Of a DNA stretch of 64,000 nucleotides, positions 53,827 through 62,687 are shown one piece after another. Below the pieces are notes generated by a model. It was not told where the DNA came from. It saw only the letters and a list, made by a program, of their open reading frames with translations, and did not search any database. Made by a program: the position numbers and the translations under genes. Numbering within the stretch: position 1 is the stretch's first letter; each line of letters opens with the position of its first letter. Source of the stretch: Haliscomenobacter sp. (GTDB lineage: Bacteria > Bacteroidota > Bacteroidia > Chitinophagales > Saprospiraceae); NCBI GenBank assembly GCA_016713275.1, contig JADJPL010000013.1, positions 1 through 64,000 of the forward strand. Direction: 5' to 3'.

Positions 53827-55944
53827 ATGATCCATTACAAAAAAGACACCGAGAATATCGTTACCCTCACCCTGGACATGGACAACAGGTCGGAAAACGT
53901 GATCAACCAGAAAATCTGGGCGGCCTTCGTTCCTGTTATCCAACGGCTCAAAGAGGAAAAAAAGCAGGGCAAATTGCGCGGGGTGATCCTTACCTCCGCC
54001 AAAAAAACCTTCCTGGCGGGAGGCGACCTGGAGTATATTTTCCAGGTGGAAAATGCCGAAGAAATCTTTGCGGCAGCGGAAGGAATGAAAAAGTTTCTGC
54101 GCGATCTGGAAAGCCCCGGGGTCCCGGTCGTGGCGGCGATCAATGGCAGCGCCATCGGCGCCGGTTTCGAGGTGGCGCTGGCTTGCCACCATCGGATTGC
54201 GCTCGACGACCCCAAAATCGCGGTGGGGCTGCCAGAGGTGGAAATCGGCCTCATACCCGCAGGAGGGAGTATCGTGCGGTTGATGTGGCTTTTGGGTATA
54301 GAAAAGGCGTTTCCCATCCTGACAGGAGGCAAGCGCTACCACCCCAATGCGGCCCTTCACGCAGGTATCCTGGACGAGCTGGCCGCTACCCCCAAAGAAA
54401 TGATGCAAAAAGCCAAAGCCTGGCTGTTGCGCACCGCAGAAGGAAGACGCCCCTGGGATACTGCCGGCCGGCAAATCCCCGGCGGAACCGCATGGGACTC
54501 CCCCGTAGCGAAAAAGATCATGGAATATTCGGCAGGGCTGAATGGGAAATACTTCGACAACTACCCGGCGCCCCAGGCGATCTTGCAGATCCTGTCGGAG
54601 GCCTCCAAACTGGAGTTCGACGCCGCCTGCCGGCTGGAAAGCCGGTACTATACCGAGCTCGTCCGGAGCCGGCAATGCAAGAACATGATCAACGCGTTTT
54701 GGTTTGACGAAAACTATATCAAAAATGGAAGCGACCGGCCCAAGGGCTTTGGCAAATTCCGGCCCAAAAAAATCGGGATTATCGGCGCCGGCATGATGGG
54801 ATCTGGAATCGCCCTGGCTTGTTTGCAGAACGGATTACAGGTCGTGCTGAAGGATGTATCGAAGCTGATTGCCGATCGGGCAAGCCTGGTAGTCTGGAAG
54901 AAACTTTCCGAAGCGGTTTCCCAGGGCCTCGTGCTGCCCGAAGAGCAGGAAGCCATGCTCAAGCGGCTACAGACCACCGAACGATCCGAAGATTTTGCCG
55001 ATTGCGACCTGGTACTGGAAGCTGTTATCGAGAACCAGATGGTGAAACAAAAAGTCTTCCGAGAAGCAGAAAACCATCTGGATGAATACGCTTTTTTGGC
55101 GTCCAACTCCATTTCCATACCTATTACCACGTTGTCGGAGTCGCTGGCCCGTCCGGAGCAGTTTGCCGGGCTCCACTTTTTCCATCCCGCGGAGGAAGTA
55201 CCCCTGGTGGAAATTGTCCGGGGCCGGAATACCTCGGAAGAGACGGTGGCCAAATGTTTTGATTTCGTTCGGGCGATCCAGAAAATCCCGATCATCGTCA
55301 AAGACGATTGGGGCTTTTTTGTGGCGCGGGTGCAAAACACCTACATCCTGGAGGGAATTGCGCTGCTCCAGGAGGGCATCTCCCCCGCTGTGGTAGAAAA
55401 TCTGAGCAGGCAGGCCGGGATGCCCCGGAGCCCCCTGGCATTGGCCGACGATCTGGGGCTGGATCTGGTCCTGAAATACGAACAGCAGGCGGCGGCCCAT
55501 TACGGACCCAAATACATCCAGCATCCCGCAGTGGATCTGGTTAAAAAACTGCTTCTCGATCTGGGGAGGAAAGGGCGGGCCCAGAAAGCCGGGTTTTATC
55601 ATTACCCGGAGCAGGGAACCCGCATGCTTTGGCCGGGCTTGCAGGAGTTATTGCCTCCGCCGGAAGCGTTCGATGCGCAGGACGTGATGGACCGCCTGTT
55701 GCTGGCCCAGGTTCTGGAAGCGGTTTGGTGTATGCAGGAAGGCGTTATCCAATCGGTCGCTTCCGCCAACCTGGGAAGCATCTACGGATGGGGGTTCCCC
55801 GCCTTCAAAGGCGGAGTGATGCAATATATTCAGGATTACGGGGTGGCGCCGTTTTTGGAAAAGTGCAGGGAATTCCGGGAGCGATTTGGGCCGAGGTTCA
55901 GGTCGCCCAGGCTGCTGAAAGAAAGGGCAACGACCATCGGGTAG
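53827..55944 (+). CDS. fadB: FadB-like bifunctional enoyl-CoA hydratase / 3-hydroxyacyl-CoA dehydrogenase
   Basis: A 705-residue trifunctional-type alpha subunit. The hydratase part has AINGSAIGAGFEVALACHHR and the glutamate-bearing LPEVEIGLIPAGGSIVRL. The dehydrogenase part begins KKIGIIGAGMMGSGIALAC (near residue 316), carries SNSISIPITTL and catalytic histidine in GLHFFHPAEEVPLVEIV. The oxidation steps should be functional. It follows the thiolase-like gene, as in fatty acid beta-oxidation operons, though here the partner thiolase appears dead. Confidence 0.92.
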   Translation: MIHYKKDTENIVTLTLDMDNRSENVINQKIWAAFVPVIQRLKEEKKQGKLRGVILTSAKKTFLAGGDLEYIFQVENAEEIFAAAEGMKKFLRDLESPGVPVVAAINGSAIGAGFEVALACHHRIALDDPKIAVGLPEVEIGLIPAGGSIVRLMWLLGIEKAFPILTGGKRYHPNAALHAGILDELAATPKEMMQKAKAWLLRTAEGRRPWDTAGRQIPGGTAWDSPVAKKIMEYSAGLNGKYFDNYPAPQAILQILSEASKLEFDAACRLESRYYTELVRSRQCKNMINAFWFDENYIKNGSDRPKGFGKFRPKKIGIIGAGMMGSGIALACLQNGLQVVLKDVSKLIADRASLVVWKKLSEAVSQGLVLPEEQEAMLKRLQTTERSEDFADCDLVLEAVIENQMVKQKVFREAENHLDEYAFLASNSISIPITTLSESLARPEQFAGLHFFHPAEEVPLVEIVRGRNTSEETVAKCFDFVRAIQKIPIIVKDDWGFFVARVQNTYILEGIALLQEGISPAVVENLSRQAGMPRSPLALADDLGLDLVLKYEQQAAAHYGPKYIQHPAVDLVKKLLLDLGRKGRAQKAGFYHYPEQGTRMLWPGLQELLPPPEAFDAQDVMDRLLLAQVLEAVWCMQEGVIQSVASANLGSIYGWGFPAFKGGVMQYIQDYGVAPFLEKCREFRERFGPRFRSPRLLKERATTIG

Positions 55945-56030
55945 GACCCTGTCCTCCTTTTGGGCGTACCTAATTTTAGGTAATTTTTGCTAAAAATCCC
56001 GAAAAAATCGCTATTGGTGACTTTTGTTAG

Positions 56031-56100
56031 TTGCAGATGAAAACAAACCGCCTATTTTAGCGCTTATATTTATTAATTAGATTAAATCAAAATAAGCGCT
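56031..56100 (+). promoter_or_regulatory. feo promoter, DtxR-like operator and flanking inverted repeat
   Basis: TTG at 56031-56033, 19 bases, TATTTTAG at 56053-56060 is close to the Bacteroidota promoter consensus. The operator TTAGATTAAATCAAA (56077-56091) differs from the isc palindrome at one base and again ends 10 bases before the start codon. Around it AGCGCTTAT (56059-56067) faces ATAAGCGCT (56092-56100), so the leader can also fold. Confidence 0.6.
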
Positions 56101-56101
56101 C

Positions 56102-56341
56102 GTGGTTGCAGTACAGAATAGCGGAAAGCCCCTCGTTAAAGTAGGGGTAGGAGACACAGGGTTCGTGTCGGATTTTACCAATGACCGGATCGCGGGGAAA
56201 CTGATGGCGATGGGCATTTTGCCCGGTTCTGCCATTAAAGTCATCCGGCGGGCGCCTTTTGGTGGAGGCTGTTATATCAAAGCGGACAATATTCTTTTAG
56301 CGCTTCGCAAAGACGAAGCTTGCACCATTTTGGTACGTTAA
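56102..56341 (+). CDS. feoA: Ferrous iron transport protein A
   Basis: A 79-residue SH3-like protein (GTG start) with the FeoA core: VGDTGFVSDFTNDRIAGKLMAMGILPGSAIKVIRRAPFGGGCYIKADN and a last strand LALRKDEACTILV. It assists FeoB in Fe2+ uptake. An iron-box-like operator is 10 bases upstream. The FeoB start follows by 17 bases. Confidence 0.92.
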   Translation: MVAVQNSGKPLVKVGVGDTGFVSDFTNDRIAGKLMAMGILPGSAIKVIRRAPFGGGCYIKADNILLALRKDEACTILVR

Positions 56342-56358
56342 CCATAGGAGCGCGCAGG

Positions 56359-58494
56359 GTGGAGCCATTCGTCAAAGATCCGTTCCGCGTTGCCGTCATC
56401 GGCAATCCTAATAGCGGTAAAACATCTCTTTTCAACTTGCTGACCGGTCTGCAGCAAAAGGTAGGCAATTTCCCCGGCGTTACGGTGGAACGCAAGACCG
56501 GGCATTTGATATTTCCAGGAGGAAAATCGATCGAACTCACCGATCTGCCAGGCACGTACAGTGTTTATCCTACCTCCGAAGACGAGCGCCTGGTCGTTCA
56601 GACCCTTACCGATGCCCGGAACACCGACTATCCCGACGCTGTGCTGTATGTTGCCGATACCACGCGGCTGGAAAAACACCTGCTGCTGTTTACCCAGGTC
56701 AAAGACATGGGCTTCCCGATGATCCTGGCCCTCAACATGTCCGACACCGCCCATGCCGAAGGGCTGGAGATCAACCTGGAACGCCTTTCCAGAAAACTCG
56801 GCGTACAGGCGGTTGCCGTCAGCGGCAGGACGGGAGAAGGGGTCGATCAGCTTAAACAAATCCTGACGGACTTGTCGCGGCAGGCGCAGGAGGGTATCCC
56901 CGAGCAGAGCGTGTATCGGCTATCCCAGGAGGAAGCCCGCCTGGCTACCGAACTTCAGGACCTATTCCCTTCCCTGACTGCCTACCAGCGCATCCTGCTC
57001 GCGCACCATGCCGACTGGCTGCCTTCTCTGGCGCCTTCGGTTCGGACTAACGTGCTCGAAGCGATTGAACGAACCGGTTTCCGGGACCTGGCGCTTCAGG
57101 TGCGGGAAACCATGCAGCGGTTCGATTACTTCACTCCCATCGTTCAGCAAAACGTACGGAAGACGCGGGACCGGCCCTATACCCTGACCGAGCGCCTGGA
57201 TAATCTGCTCACCCACCGGGTCGCGGGTCCGGCGATCTTTTTCCTGTTGATGCTGCTCGTGTTTCAGGCTATTTTTACCCTGGCAAGCTATCCAATGGAC
57301 TGGATTGAGTCGGGGATTTCGGCGTTGAGCGCCTGGACGAAATCCGTGCTGCCTCCCGGGTGGCTGGCCGGATTGATCGGCGACGGGCTGCTGGCCGGGC
57401 TTGGCGGGGTTCTCGTATTTATTCCTCAGATCGCCATATTATTTTTCCTCATCGCCCTTCTGGAGGAGGTGGGCTATATGGCCAGGGCCGCTTTCATGTT
57501 CGACCGGCTCATGCAGGCTTTTGGGCTCAATGGCCGGAGTATAGTGGCCCTGATCTCCGGAGGCGCGTGCGCCATTCCGGCGATTATGAGCGCCCGAACG
57601 ATTTCCAACTGGAAAGAACGGCTCATCACCATTCTGGTTACGCCGTTCATCAGCTGCTCCGCCCGGATTCCCGTATATACCGTTCTGATCGCATTTGTGG
57701 TTCCTGAAAAGACCGTTTTGGGCTTTTTTACCCTTCAAGGGCTGGCTTTTATGGGGCTTTACTTGCTCGGGATTGCCGCCGCCCTGCTTTCGGCGCTGGT
57801 ATTCAAATGGATCTTGCGCTCCGGGGGGACCAGCTACCTCATGCTGGAGCTCCCTCCTTACCGGCCGCCCCTCATGCGCAACGTCTGGATCACCGTATGG
57901 GAGAAGGTGCGTTCGTTCACCATGGAGGCGGGAAAGGTCATTTTGGTCATATCTATGGTTTTATGGGTGTTGGCTTCTTACGGCCCTCCCGGCGCCATGA
58001 AGAACGCTCAGGCTCAGGCAGAGCAGATCGCCCGCGAAAAAGGACTTGCTCCTCAGGAGGCAGGCGCGCTTGCCGCTTCCATGGAGATGGAAGCGTCCTT
58101 CGCAGGCAAAGCGGGTAAATTTATCGAACCGGTTATCCGCCCGCTGGGGTTTGACTGGAAAATCGGGATCGCTTTGATTACCTCTTTTGCTGCCAGGGAG
58201 GTATTCGTAGGCGCCATGGCAACGATCTACTCTATTTCCGATCAGGAGGACCTTCTGCTTATCCGCCAGCGCATGGCCTTGGAGCACGATCCGCTGACAG
58301 GCAAAAAGGTGTACGACCCGCCAACTACCTGGGCGCTGCTCATCTTCTACGTCTTTGCCATGCAATGCATGAGTACCCTCGCCGTCGTGCGCCGGGAAAC
58401 CCTCTCCTGGAAATCCCCGCAACCTCGCAACCCCGCAACCTCGCAACCCCGCAACCTCGCAACCTCGCAACCCCGCAACCTCGTAACCCCGTAA
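56359..58494 (+). CDS. feoB: Ferrous iron transporter FeoB, C-terminus replaced by octamer repeats
   Basis: A 711-residue Fe2+ permease. GTG 56359 is preferred over TTG 56320 because AGGAG lies eight bases before it and the G domain begins soon after. The G motifs are GNPNSGKT (about residues 15-22), DLPGTYS and LNMSD. Membrane gates occur in FLIALLEEVGYMARAAFMFDRLM and ISGGACAIPAIMSAR. At about residue 685 the natural MQCMSTLAVVRRET continues as SWKSPQPRNPATSQPRNLA, the translation of an 8-bp repeat tract, so the last hydrophobic helix expected after VVRRET is absent. Confidence 0.9.
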   Translation: MEPFVKDPFRVAVIGNPNSGKTSLFNLLTGLQQKVGNFPGVTVERKTGHLIFPGGKSIELTDLPGTYSVYPTSEDERLVVQTLTDARNTDYPDAVLYVADTTRLEKHLLLFTQVKDMGFPMILALNMSDTAHAEGLEINLERLSRKLGVQAVAVSGRTGEGVDQLKQILTDLSRQAQEGIPEQSVYRLSQEEARLATELQDLFPSLTAYQRILLAHHADWLPSLAPSVRTNVLEAIERTGFRDLALQVRETMQRFDYFTPIVQQNVRKTRDRPYTLTERLDNLLTHRVAGPAIFFLLMLLVFQAIFTLASYPMDWIESGISALSAWTKSVLPPGWLAGLIGDGLLAGLGGVLVFIPQIAILFFLIALLEEVGYMARAAFMFDRLMQAFGLNGRSIVALISGGACAIPAIMSARTISNWKERLITILVTPFISCSARIPVYTVLIAFVVPEKTVLGFFTLQGLAFMGLYLLGIAAALLSALVFKWILRSGGTSYLMLELPPYRPPLMRNVWITVWEKVRSFTMEAGKVILVISMVLWVLASYGPPGAMKNAQAQAEQIAREKGLAPQEAGALAASMEMEASFAGKAGKFIEPVIRPLGFDWKIGIALITSFAAREVFVGAMATIYSISDQEDLLLIRQRMALEHDPLTGKKVYDPPTTWALLIFYVFAMQCMSTLAVVRRETLSWKSPQPRNPATSQPRNLATSQPRNLVTP

Positions 58495-58515
58495 CCTCGT
58501 AACCTCGTAACTTTT
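58415..58515. repeat. Octamer tract inside the feoB 3' end
   Basis: About twelve units of 8 bp (GCAACCTC, GCAACCCC, GTAACCTC), spanning the end of feoB and the 30-base gap before the next gene. Because 8 is not a multiple of 3, changes in copy number shift the FeoB C-terminal frame. Confidence 0.88.
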
Positions 58516-58524
58516 CAACCTCCA

Positions 58525-60213
58525 ATGAACCCATCCCGATCGCGCGCCCAGGAATCCCGAACTGCTGTAGAGCGGCTGTACATCACAATGCGCCACCTTT
58601 TTATCCGGGGCAGCTATAAGCCGCTGGGGCTTTCCGGCGAAGCCATGATCGAAGCCTTGATGATGCTTCAGCCGGAGATTTACGGATCGATCGCCGACCC
58701 GGAGCGGGTGGAGCTGAACGGGCTTTTCTACATTTTCCAGCGCCTTCCCAGGGGGATTGAGGAATGCCGGTTTGTGCGCCTCATCAGCCGGGAAGGGTTT
58801 GAGCATTCGAGCTTTGAGGCGCTGATCCCTCCCCGCCGGAAGCGCAATAGTTACCGCATCGACGACGAGCAAATGTTCATTGAGATGACCAGAGGCCGGA
58901 GCGATATTTACGATATCATGACCCACCTGACGTTCATGTATATCGAGTCGGAAAAGATTCGCCGCAACAGCGAGGATCACAAAGGCCGGAAGAACCGCGA
59001 ATGGGAGATGCTGCAAAAAGCGGTGGAACAGGAGGAGCACAACGAAGATTTTAATCTGGAGGTTTCGCTCACTTACCTCAGTACCCTCCTGGGGCGTACC
59101 TATCAGGAAACCCTGGAGGCCGCCCGCCGCTTTGAAGCCGATGGGAACTGCAACAGCCTGTTCCACATCACGTACTGGCTTGGGCGCTTGTCGACAGAAG
59201 AATTACGGCTAAAAAAAGACCGGGAAATCAGCTTCTCCTCCGCGCTCCGGGAAAAAATCGGGCATCATGTATATGGCGGCCTTTGGGCGGCTAATGTCAA
59301 ATCGGCTATTTATGACTACGGGTGGATCGACCGGCCGCTGCATATTGTCAGCGCCAACCTCCACAGCTTTATGAACTGCCTGTACGCCCCGGCCGCGCTG
59401 AAGCGGCTGGGAAAACCGGTTTCATTGGAAGAATTGGCGAAAGAGCTTAGTCTCGAGGAGAATGGGGCGCTTAGGGAAAAAGTCTTTTCCTTTGCTCAGC
59501 GCAACGGGATGACTCAGTTGGACGATACCAGCGGGACCAATATCTCCGTTCAGCTATACGATCTGGCTAAAATAGACCCCGCGTATATCCACCCCGATAT
59601 CCAATGGAACCACGAAGTCATTCAGGAACAGCAACCGATTCTTCTGGTCATGGACTATGCCTTTGGCGAACAGGCATTCGAAACCTTCGACGAGCTGTTC
59701 AAACCGTTTGAAAATGGCGATGGCAAACGGCTCCTGAACGCCGCTTCCATCAATATTATGGGGAAAGCCGGTATACTGGAAGGAGGCAAAGGCGATCTTA
59801 TGGTACCGACCGCGCATGTCTTTGAAGGCACGGCCGACAATTACCCGCTGGATAACGAGTTTCGTAAATCCGATTTCGAAGGCTTTGGACTGAAGGTGTT
59901 CGAAGGGCCAATGATCACCGTTCTGGGCACTTCGCTCCAAAACCGCGATATCCTCCGCTACTTTCTTCGTTCTTCCTGGAAAGCCGTTGGGCTCGAAATG
60001 GAAGGCGCGCATTACCAAAAAGCCATTCAGGCGGCGGCCCGCATCCGAAACAATATCCGCCCTGATGCCGCCATCCGCTATGCCTACTACGCCTCTGACA
60101 ATCCGCTGGAGACCGGCAGCACCCTCGCCTCCGGCAGCCTCGGCGTCGAAGGCGTGAAACCAACCTATCTGATTACACTGAACATTTTGAACCGCATCGG
60201 GATTAGAGGTTAG
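58525..60213 (+). CDS. Conserved Bacteroidota-type protein, unknown function (C-terminus nucleosidase-like)
   Basis: A 562-residue soluble protein without signal or membrane helices. It may correspond to the DUF6909 group, an assignment from memory. N-terminal helices (MIEALMMLQPEIYGSIADPERVEL) precede a central YGWIDRPLHIVSANLHSFMNCLYAPAAL. The C-terminal third contains ENGDGKRLLNAASINIMGKAG and KAVGLEMEGAHYQKAIQAA; the G-L-E-M-E-G motif is that of nucleoside phosphorylase and 5'-methylthioadenosine nucleosidase folds, where the glutamate binds ribose. It starts ten bases after a repeat tract. Confidence 0.6.
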   Translation: MNPSRSRAQESRTAVERLYITMRHLFIRGSYKPLGLSGEAMIEALMMLQPEIYGSIADPERVELNGLFYIFQRLPRGIEECRFVRLISREGFEHSSFEALIPPRRKRNSYRIDDEQMFIEMTRGRSDIYDIMTHLTFMYIESEKIRRNSEDHKGRKNREWEMLQKAVEQEEHNEDFNLEVSLTYLSTLLGRTYQETLEAARRFEADGNCNSLFHITYWLGRLSTEELRLKKDREISFSSALREKIGHHVYGGLWAANVKSAIYDYGWIDRPLHIVSANLHSFMNCLYAPAALKRLGKPVSLEELAKELSLEENGALREKVFSFAQRNGMTQLDDTSGTNISVQLYDLAKIDPAYIHPDIQWNHEVIQEQQPILLVMDYAFGEQAFETFDELFKPFENGDGKRLLNAASINIMGKAGILEGGKGDLMVPTAHVFEGTADNYPLDNEFRKSDFEGFGLKVFEGPMITVLGTSLQNRDILRYFLRSSWKAVGLEMEGAHYQKAIQAAARIRNNIRPDAAIRYAYYASDNPLETGSTLASGSLGVEGVKPTYLITLNILNRIGIRG

Positions 60214-60560
60214 ACGGGAGACGGGAGACGGGGGACGGGGGACGGGGACGGGGGACGGTGGACGGTGGACGGGGACGGGCGATGGTGGACGGAAAAGTTC
60301 ACCGTCGAGACTGTTCAAAAAACCTGGTTCTAGGCTCCGCCTCCGCCTCTGGTTCGAGGCTCCGCCTCAGACCCACTCTACGTGGAGGCTCTGCCTCCAA
60401 CCAGACTTTCCGGACGTAACCGGATACTCCTTTTAGCAGGACCGCAAACCAAGAAAAGGTTATACCCCCTTTTTTGAACAATCCCCGTCTCCCGTCCCCC
60501 GTCCCCCGTCTCCCGTCCACCGTCCACCGTCCACCGTCCACCGTCTCCCGTCTCCCGTCT
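60206..60560. repeat. Heptamer tracts flanking GC-rich short palindromic repeats
   Basis: GACGGGA/GACGGGG/GACGGTG units at 60206-60300 and the complementary GTCCCCC/GTCCACC/GTCTCCC units at 60484-60560 lie in inverted orientation. Between them, GAGGCTCCGCCTC-like palindromes repeat at about 60330-60400. No gene is seen in 60214-60558. Confidence 0.85.
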
Positions 60561-61809
60561 ATTTATAAATGCCTTTCATCCAGGGCCCTGCCTCGGTTTT
60601 GGACCAGGCCTGCACCTCTGCTTTGCTGATCTTGTTAAACCGGGGGTTGGGCAGGCGGAGGGTGAACAAACGGGTGATCCAGGCATCGGCGTCGGCGTTG
60701 TTGGCCGGGCGGGTGATACCGCGCTCTCCACCTCGGGTGCGGGTGACGAGGAGCGCAGGGTCAGCCAATGCGGCCTGTTCGAGCGTATCCACAGAGAATT
60801 CCTGCCTGGAAGCGATGAGCTTGAGGTAGCTGACGCTTTCGGGGTGGTTGAAATACTCGACCGAAGGTTCGTAATACAAACCTACGTTGCCGCCATCGAA
60901 TACCCAGGCGGCGCCTCCAGCAGCGAGAGGTTCCAATTTCTGGACTTTCCCGGTGATCAACTCTCCGAACACCTCGAAAGTGTTAGAAAGCGAGAGCAAG
61001 CTGACAAACACTGGAAACGTGCTGCGGTTGCTCACCCGGATGCGGATATTTCCGCCGTAGGGGCGGTCGTCAAAATTTCCCGAATCATAAGCTGTGCGCA
61101 CGTCGTCTGCCGAAACAGCGATCGGCGTTTCTTTGCCATCGGGTTGGACCTTGAAAAATTCAACCGCTACCGCATCGAGAGGAAGCCGGTTGGGTCCGTC
61201 GTTATTCAGGTTTTTGACGTACTCCCATTGGGCGATATGTTGCAGGTCGGCCAATGTTTGCTCCAGCGCTTTTGGCGTAAAGCCTTTCTGCGGGTACACC
61301 AACGGGCGGTAAGGATCGCCCGGTTTGGTGATCGAGAAGCAGCCATTCATCAGTTGAATGGCGTAATCGGCTTCCCGCTCCTTCTGGGCAACGGACAGGT
61401 TTTTTCCCTGTTTCCCTAGCATCTCTTTCAGCTGGCGGGCAGCGCTTTCTTCCTTGTCCACGTCGCTGATGTACAGCCGGATAGGAGCAGAAAGGAACCC
61501 GTCGATATACCCTTGGTATAATTCTTTGTCCTTACTCAGTTTGGATTCCGTCGCCGGGTCGAATTGCAACAACGTCTCGGAGGCGGAGACCGACTTGATC
61601 CGGGCCTCAAAGACGGGGCTCGTTTTGCCGGCGGGGATCACCTTGACCACGGTAGCCTGGGTGGAGATGCCGTGCACGGCGCCCAGGTCCATGATCCATC
61701 CCGATTTGGGGTTGTACACCACGTTGCCATAAAGCGGATTGGTACCGGAGGTTTTGTTCAAAAACCCTTTGTACAGATCGCCGGCGGTTTTCGGGCCCGC
61801 CGCCGCCAA
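60559..61809 (-). CDS. Caspase-family protein, C-terminal part (frameshifted from next entry)
   Basis: A 416-residue continuation of the caspase gene in a different frame; the switch is near 61800 where GC-rich GGCGGCGG-type sequence occurs. It includes VKVIPAGKTSPVFEARI, PIRLYISDVDKEESAARQL, and a strand-rich segment GNIRIRVSNRSTFPVFVSLLSL ... GGNVGLYYEPSVEYF that resembles DUF4384. This part follows caspase domains in bacterial regulators and surface proteins. The stop lies within a heptamer tract. Confidence 0.8.
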   Translation of the reverse strand: MAAAGPKTAGDLYKGFLNKTSGTNPLYGNVVYNPKSGWIMDLGAVHGISTQATVVKVIPAGKTSPVFEARIKSVSASETLLQFDPATESKLSKDKELYQGYIDGFLSAPIRLYISDVDKEESAARQLKEMLGKQGKNLSVAQKEREADYAIQLMNGCFSITKPGDPYRPLVYPQKGFTPKALEQTLADLQHIAQWEYVKNLNNDGPNRLPLDAVAVEFFKVQPDGKETPIAVSADDVRTAYDSGNFDDRPYGGNIRIRVSNRSTFPVFVSLLSLSNTFEVFGELITGKVQKLEPLAAGGAAWVFDGGNVGLYYEPSVEYFNHPESVSYLKLIASRQEFSVDTLEQAALADPALLVTRTRGGERGITRPANNADADAWITRLFTLRLPNPRFNKISKAEVQAWSKTEAGPWMKGIYK

Positions 61810-62680
61810 AGATCTGCGGAGATTGCTGAAACTGGTTTTTGATGAAATAGCGCAGCCGGTTTTTCAGGTCGAAATAACTGATGCTGCCGCCCGACCGCTG
61901 GAGCACATCGACGAGGTTTCGGCTGAACACCCCCGATCCGCCGGATTCATAAGCCGACTCATCGCTCTGGCAAGCGGCGAGTTGAACATGCCGCCCTTCC
62001 GGCATCACCTCAGGAAGCGGTTTGGATTTCAGGTCGGCCAGCTTGATGTCTTTGGCAAAAAGGAATTGATCCCATTTGCGGGGAGGCAGGATTGCCCCCA
62101 TCCGGGGCTGACCAGCTTGAGCAGGCATCGGCTTGAACTTCCGCTCGCTGACCACCCGGCTCTCTTTGGCAATATACACGTTGCGGGTGTTGTCGCCGGA
62201 ATGGCAGCAATCGAAGATCATGACGACATGGGGCGGGTCTTTCCGGGGCTTTTGCGGCGTTCCATGCGCCAAACGGTGTATCATGAAGCGCAATTCTTTG
62301 TCTACTAGTAAGTTAAAATTCTGACCGGTGGAAGGAATGGAATCATAACAAACCAATCCTTCCAGTTTGCCGTCGGGTTCGAACCGCCAGATCGCCGGGT
62401 CCGCTTTTTCCTGGGCGCCATGGCCGGCGTAGTAGAAAAGCGCTATATCTTCCGGCCCGGCTTTAGCCAGGTGATCTTCGAACCGCTTGACGATGTTTCC
62501 TTTCGTGGCTTTTTCATTCGTTAGCACCTCGATCTGAAGCTGGAAATTTCGGCTTTCTGCCGTTTCCAGGTATTGCTTGAACCGCATGATGTCATTAACG
62601 CAGCCATTCAGGGGCCGCACGGGATACCGATAGGCGTCCACTGCGGCGAGCAGGGCATAAAGCTTAGGTGAGTTGGGCAT
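61607..62680 (-). CDS. Caspase-family (metacaspase-like C14) peptidase, N-terminal part
   Basis: The p20-type domain starts MPNSPKLYALLAAVDAYRY. The catalytic dyad is His87 in FYYAGHGAQ and Cys159 in IFDCCHSGDN. The p10-type segment has HVQLAACQSDESAYESGGSGVFSRNLVDVL. The frame then runs off into non-conserved sequence after GGGGPENRR, near 61800, where the next entry takes over. The complete gene 60559-62680 would encode about 707 residues. It may regulate a stress or cell-death response, as other bacterial caspases do. Confidence 0.87.
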   Translation of the reverse strand: MPNSPKLYALLAAVDAYRYPVRPLNGCVNDIMRFKQYLETAESRNFQLQIEVLTNEKATKGNIVKRFEDHLAKAGPEDIALFYYAGHGAQEKADPAIWRFEPDGKLEGLVCYDSIPSTGQNFNLLVDKELRFMIHRLAHGTPQKPRKDPPHVVMIFDCCHSGDNTRNVYIAKESRVVSERKFKPMPAQAGQPRMGAILPPRKWDQFLFAKDIKLADLKSKPLPEVMPEGRHVQLAACQSDESAYESGGSGVFSRNLVDVLQRSGGSISYFDLKNRLRYFIKNQFQQSPQIFGGGGPENRRRSVQRVFEQNLRYQSALWQRGVQPQIGMDHGPGRRARHLHPGYRGQGDPRRQNEPRL

Positions 62681-62687
62681 GGACCAG

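Noticed and set aside
57961..59166. A 401-codon minus-strand frame
   Set aside because: It spans the end of feoB, a repeat tract and the next gene on the other strand; no family features.
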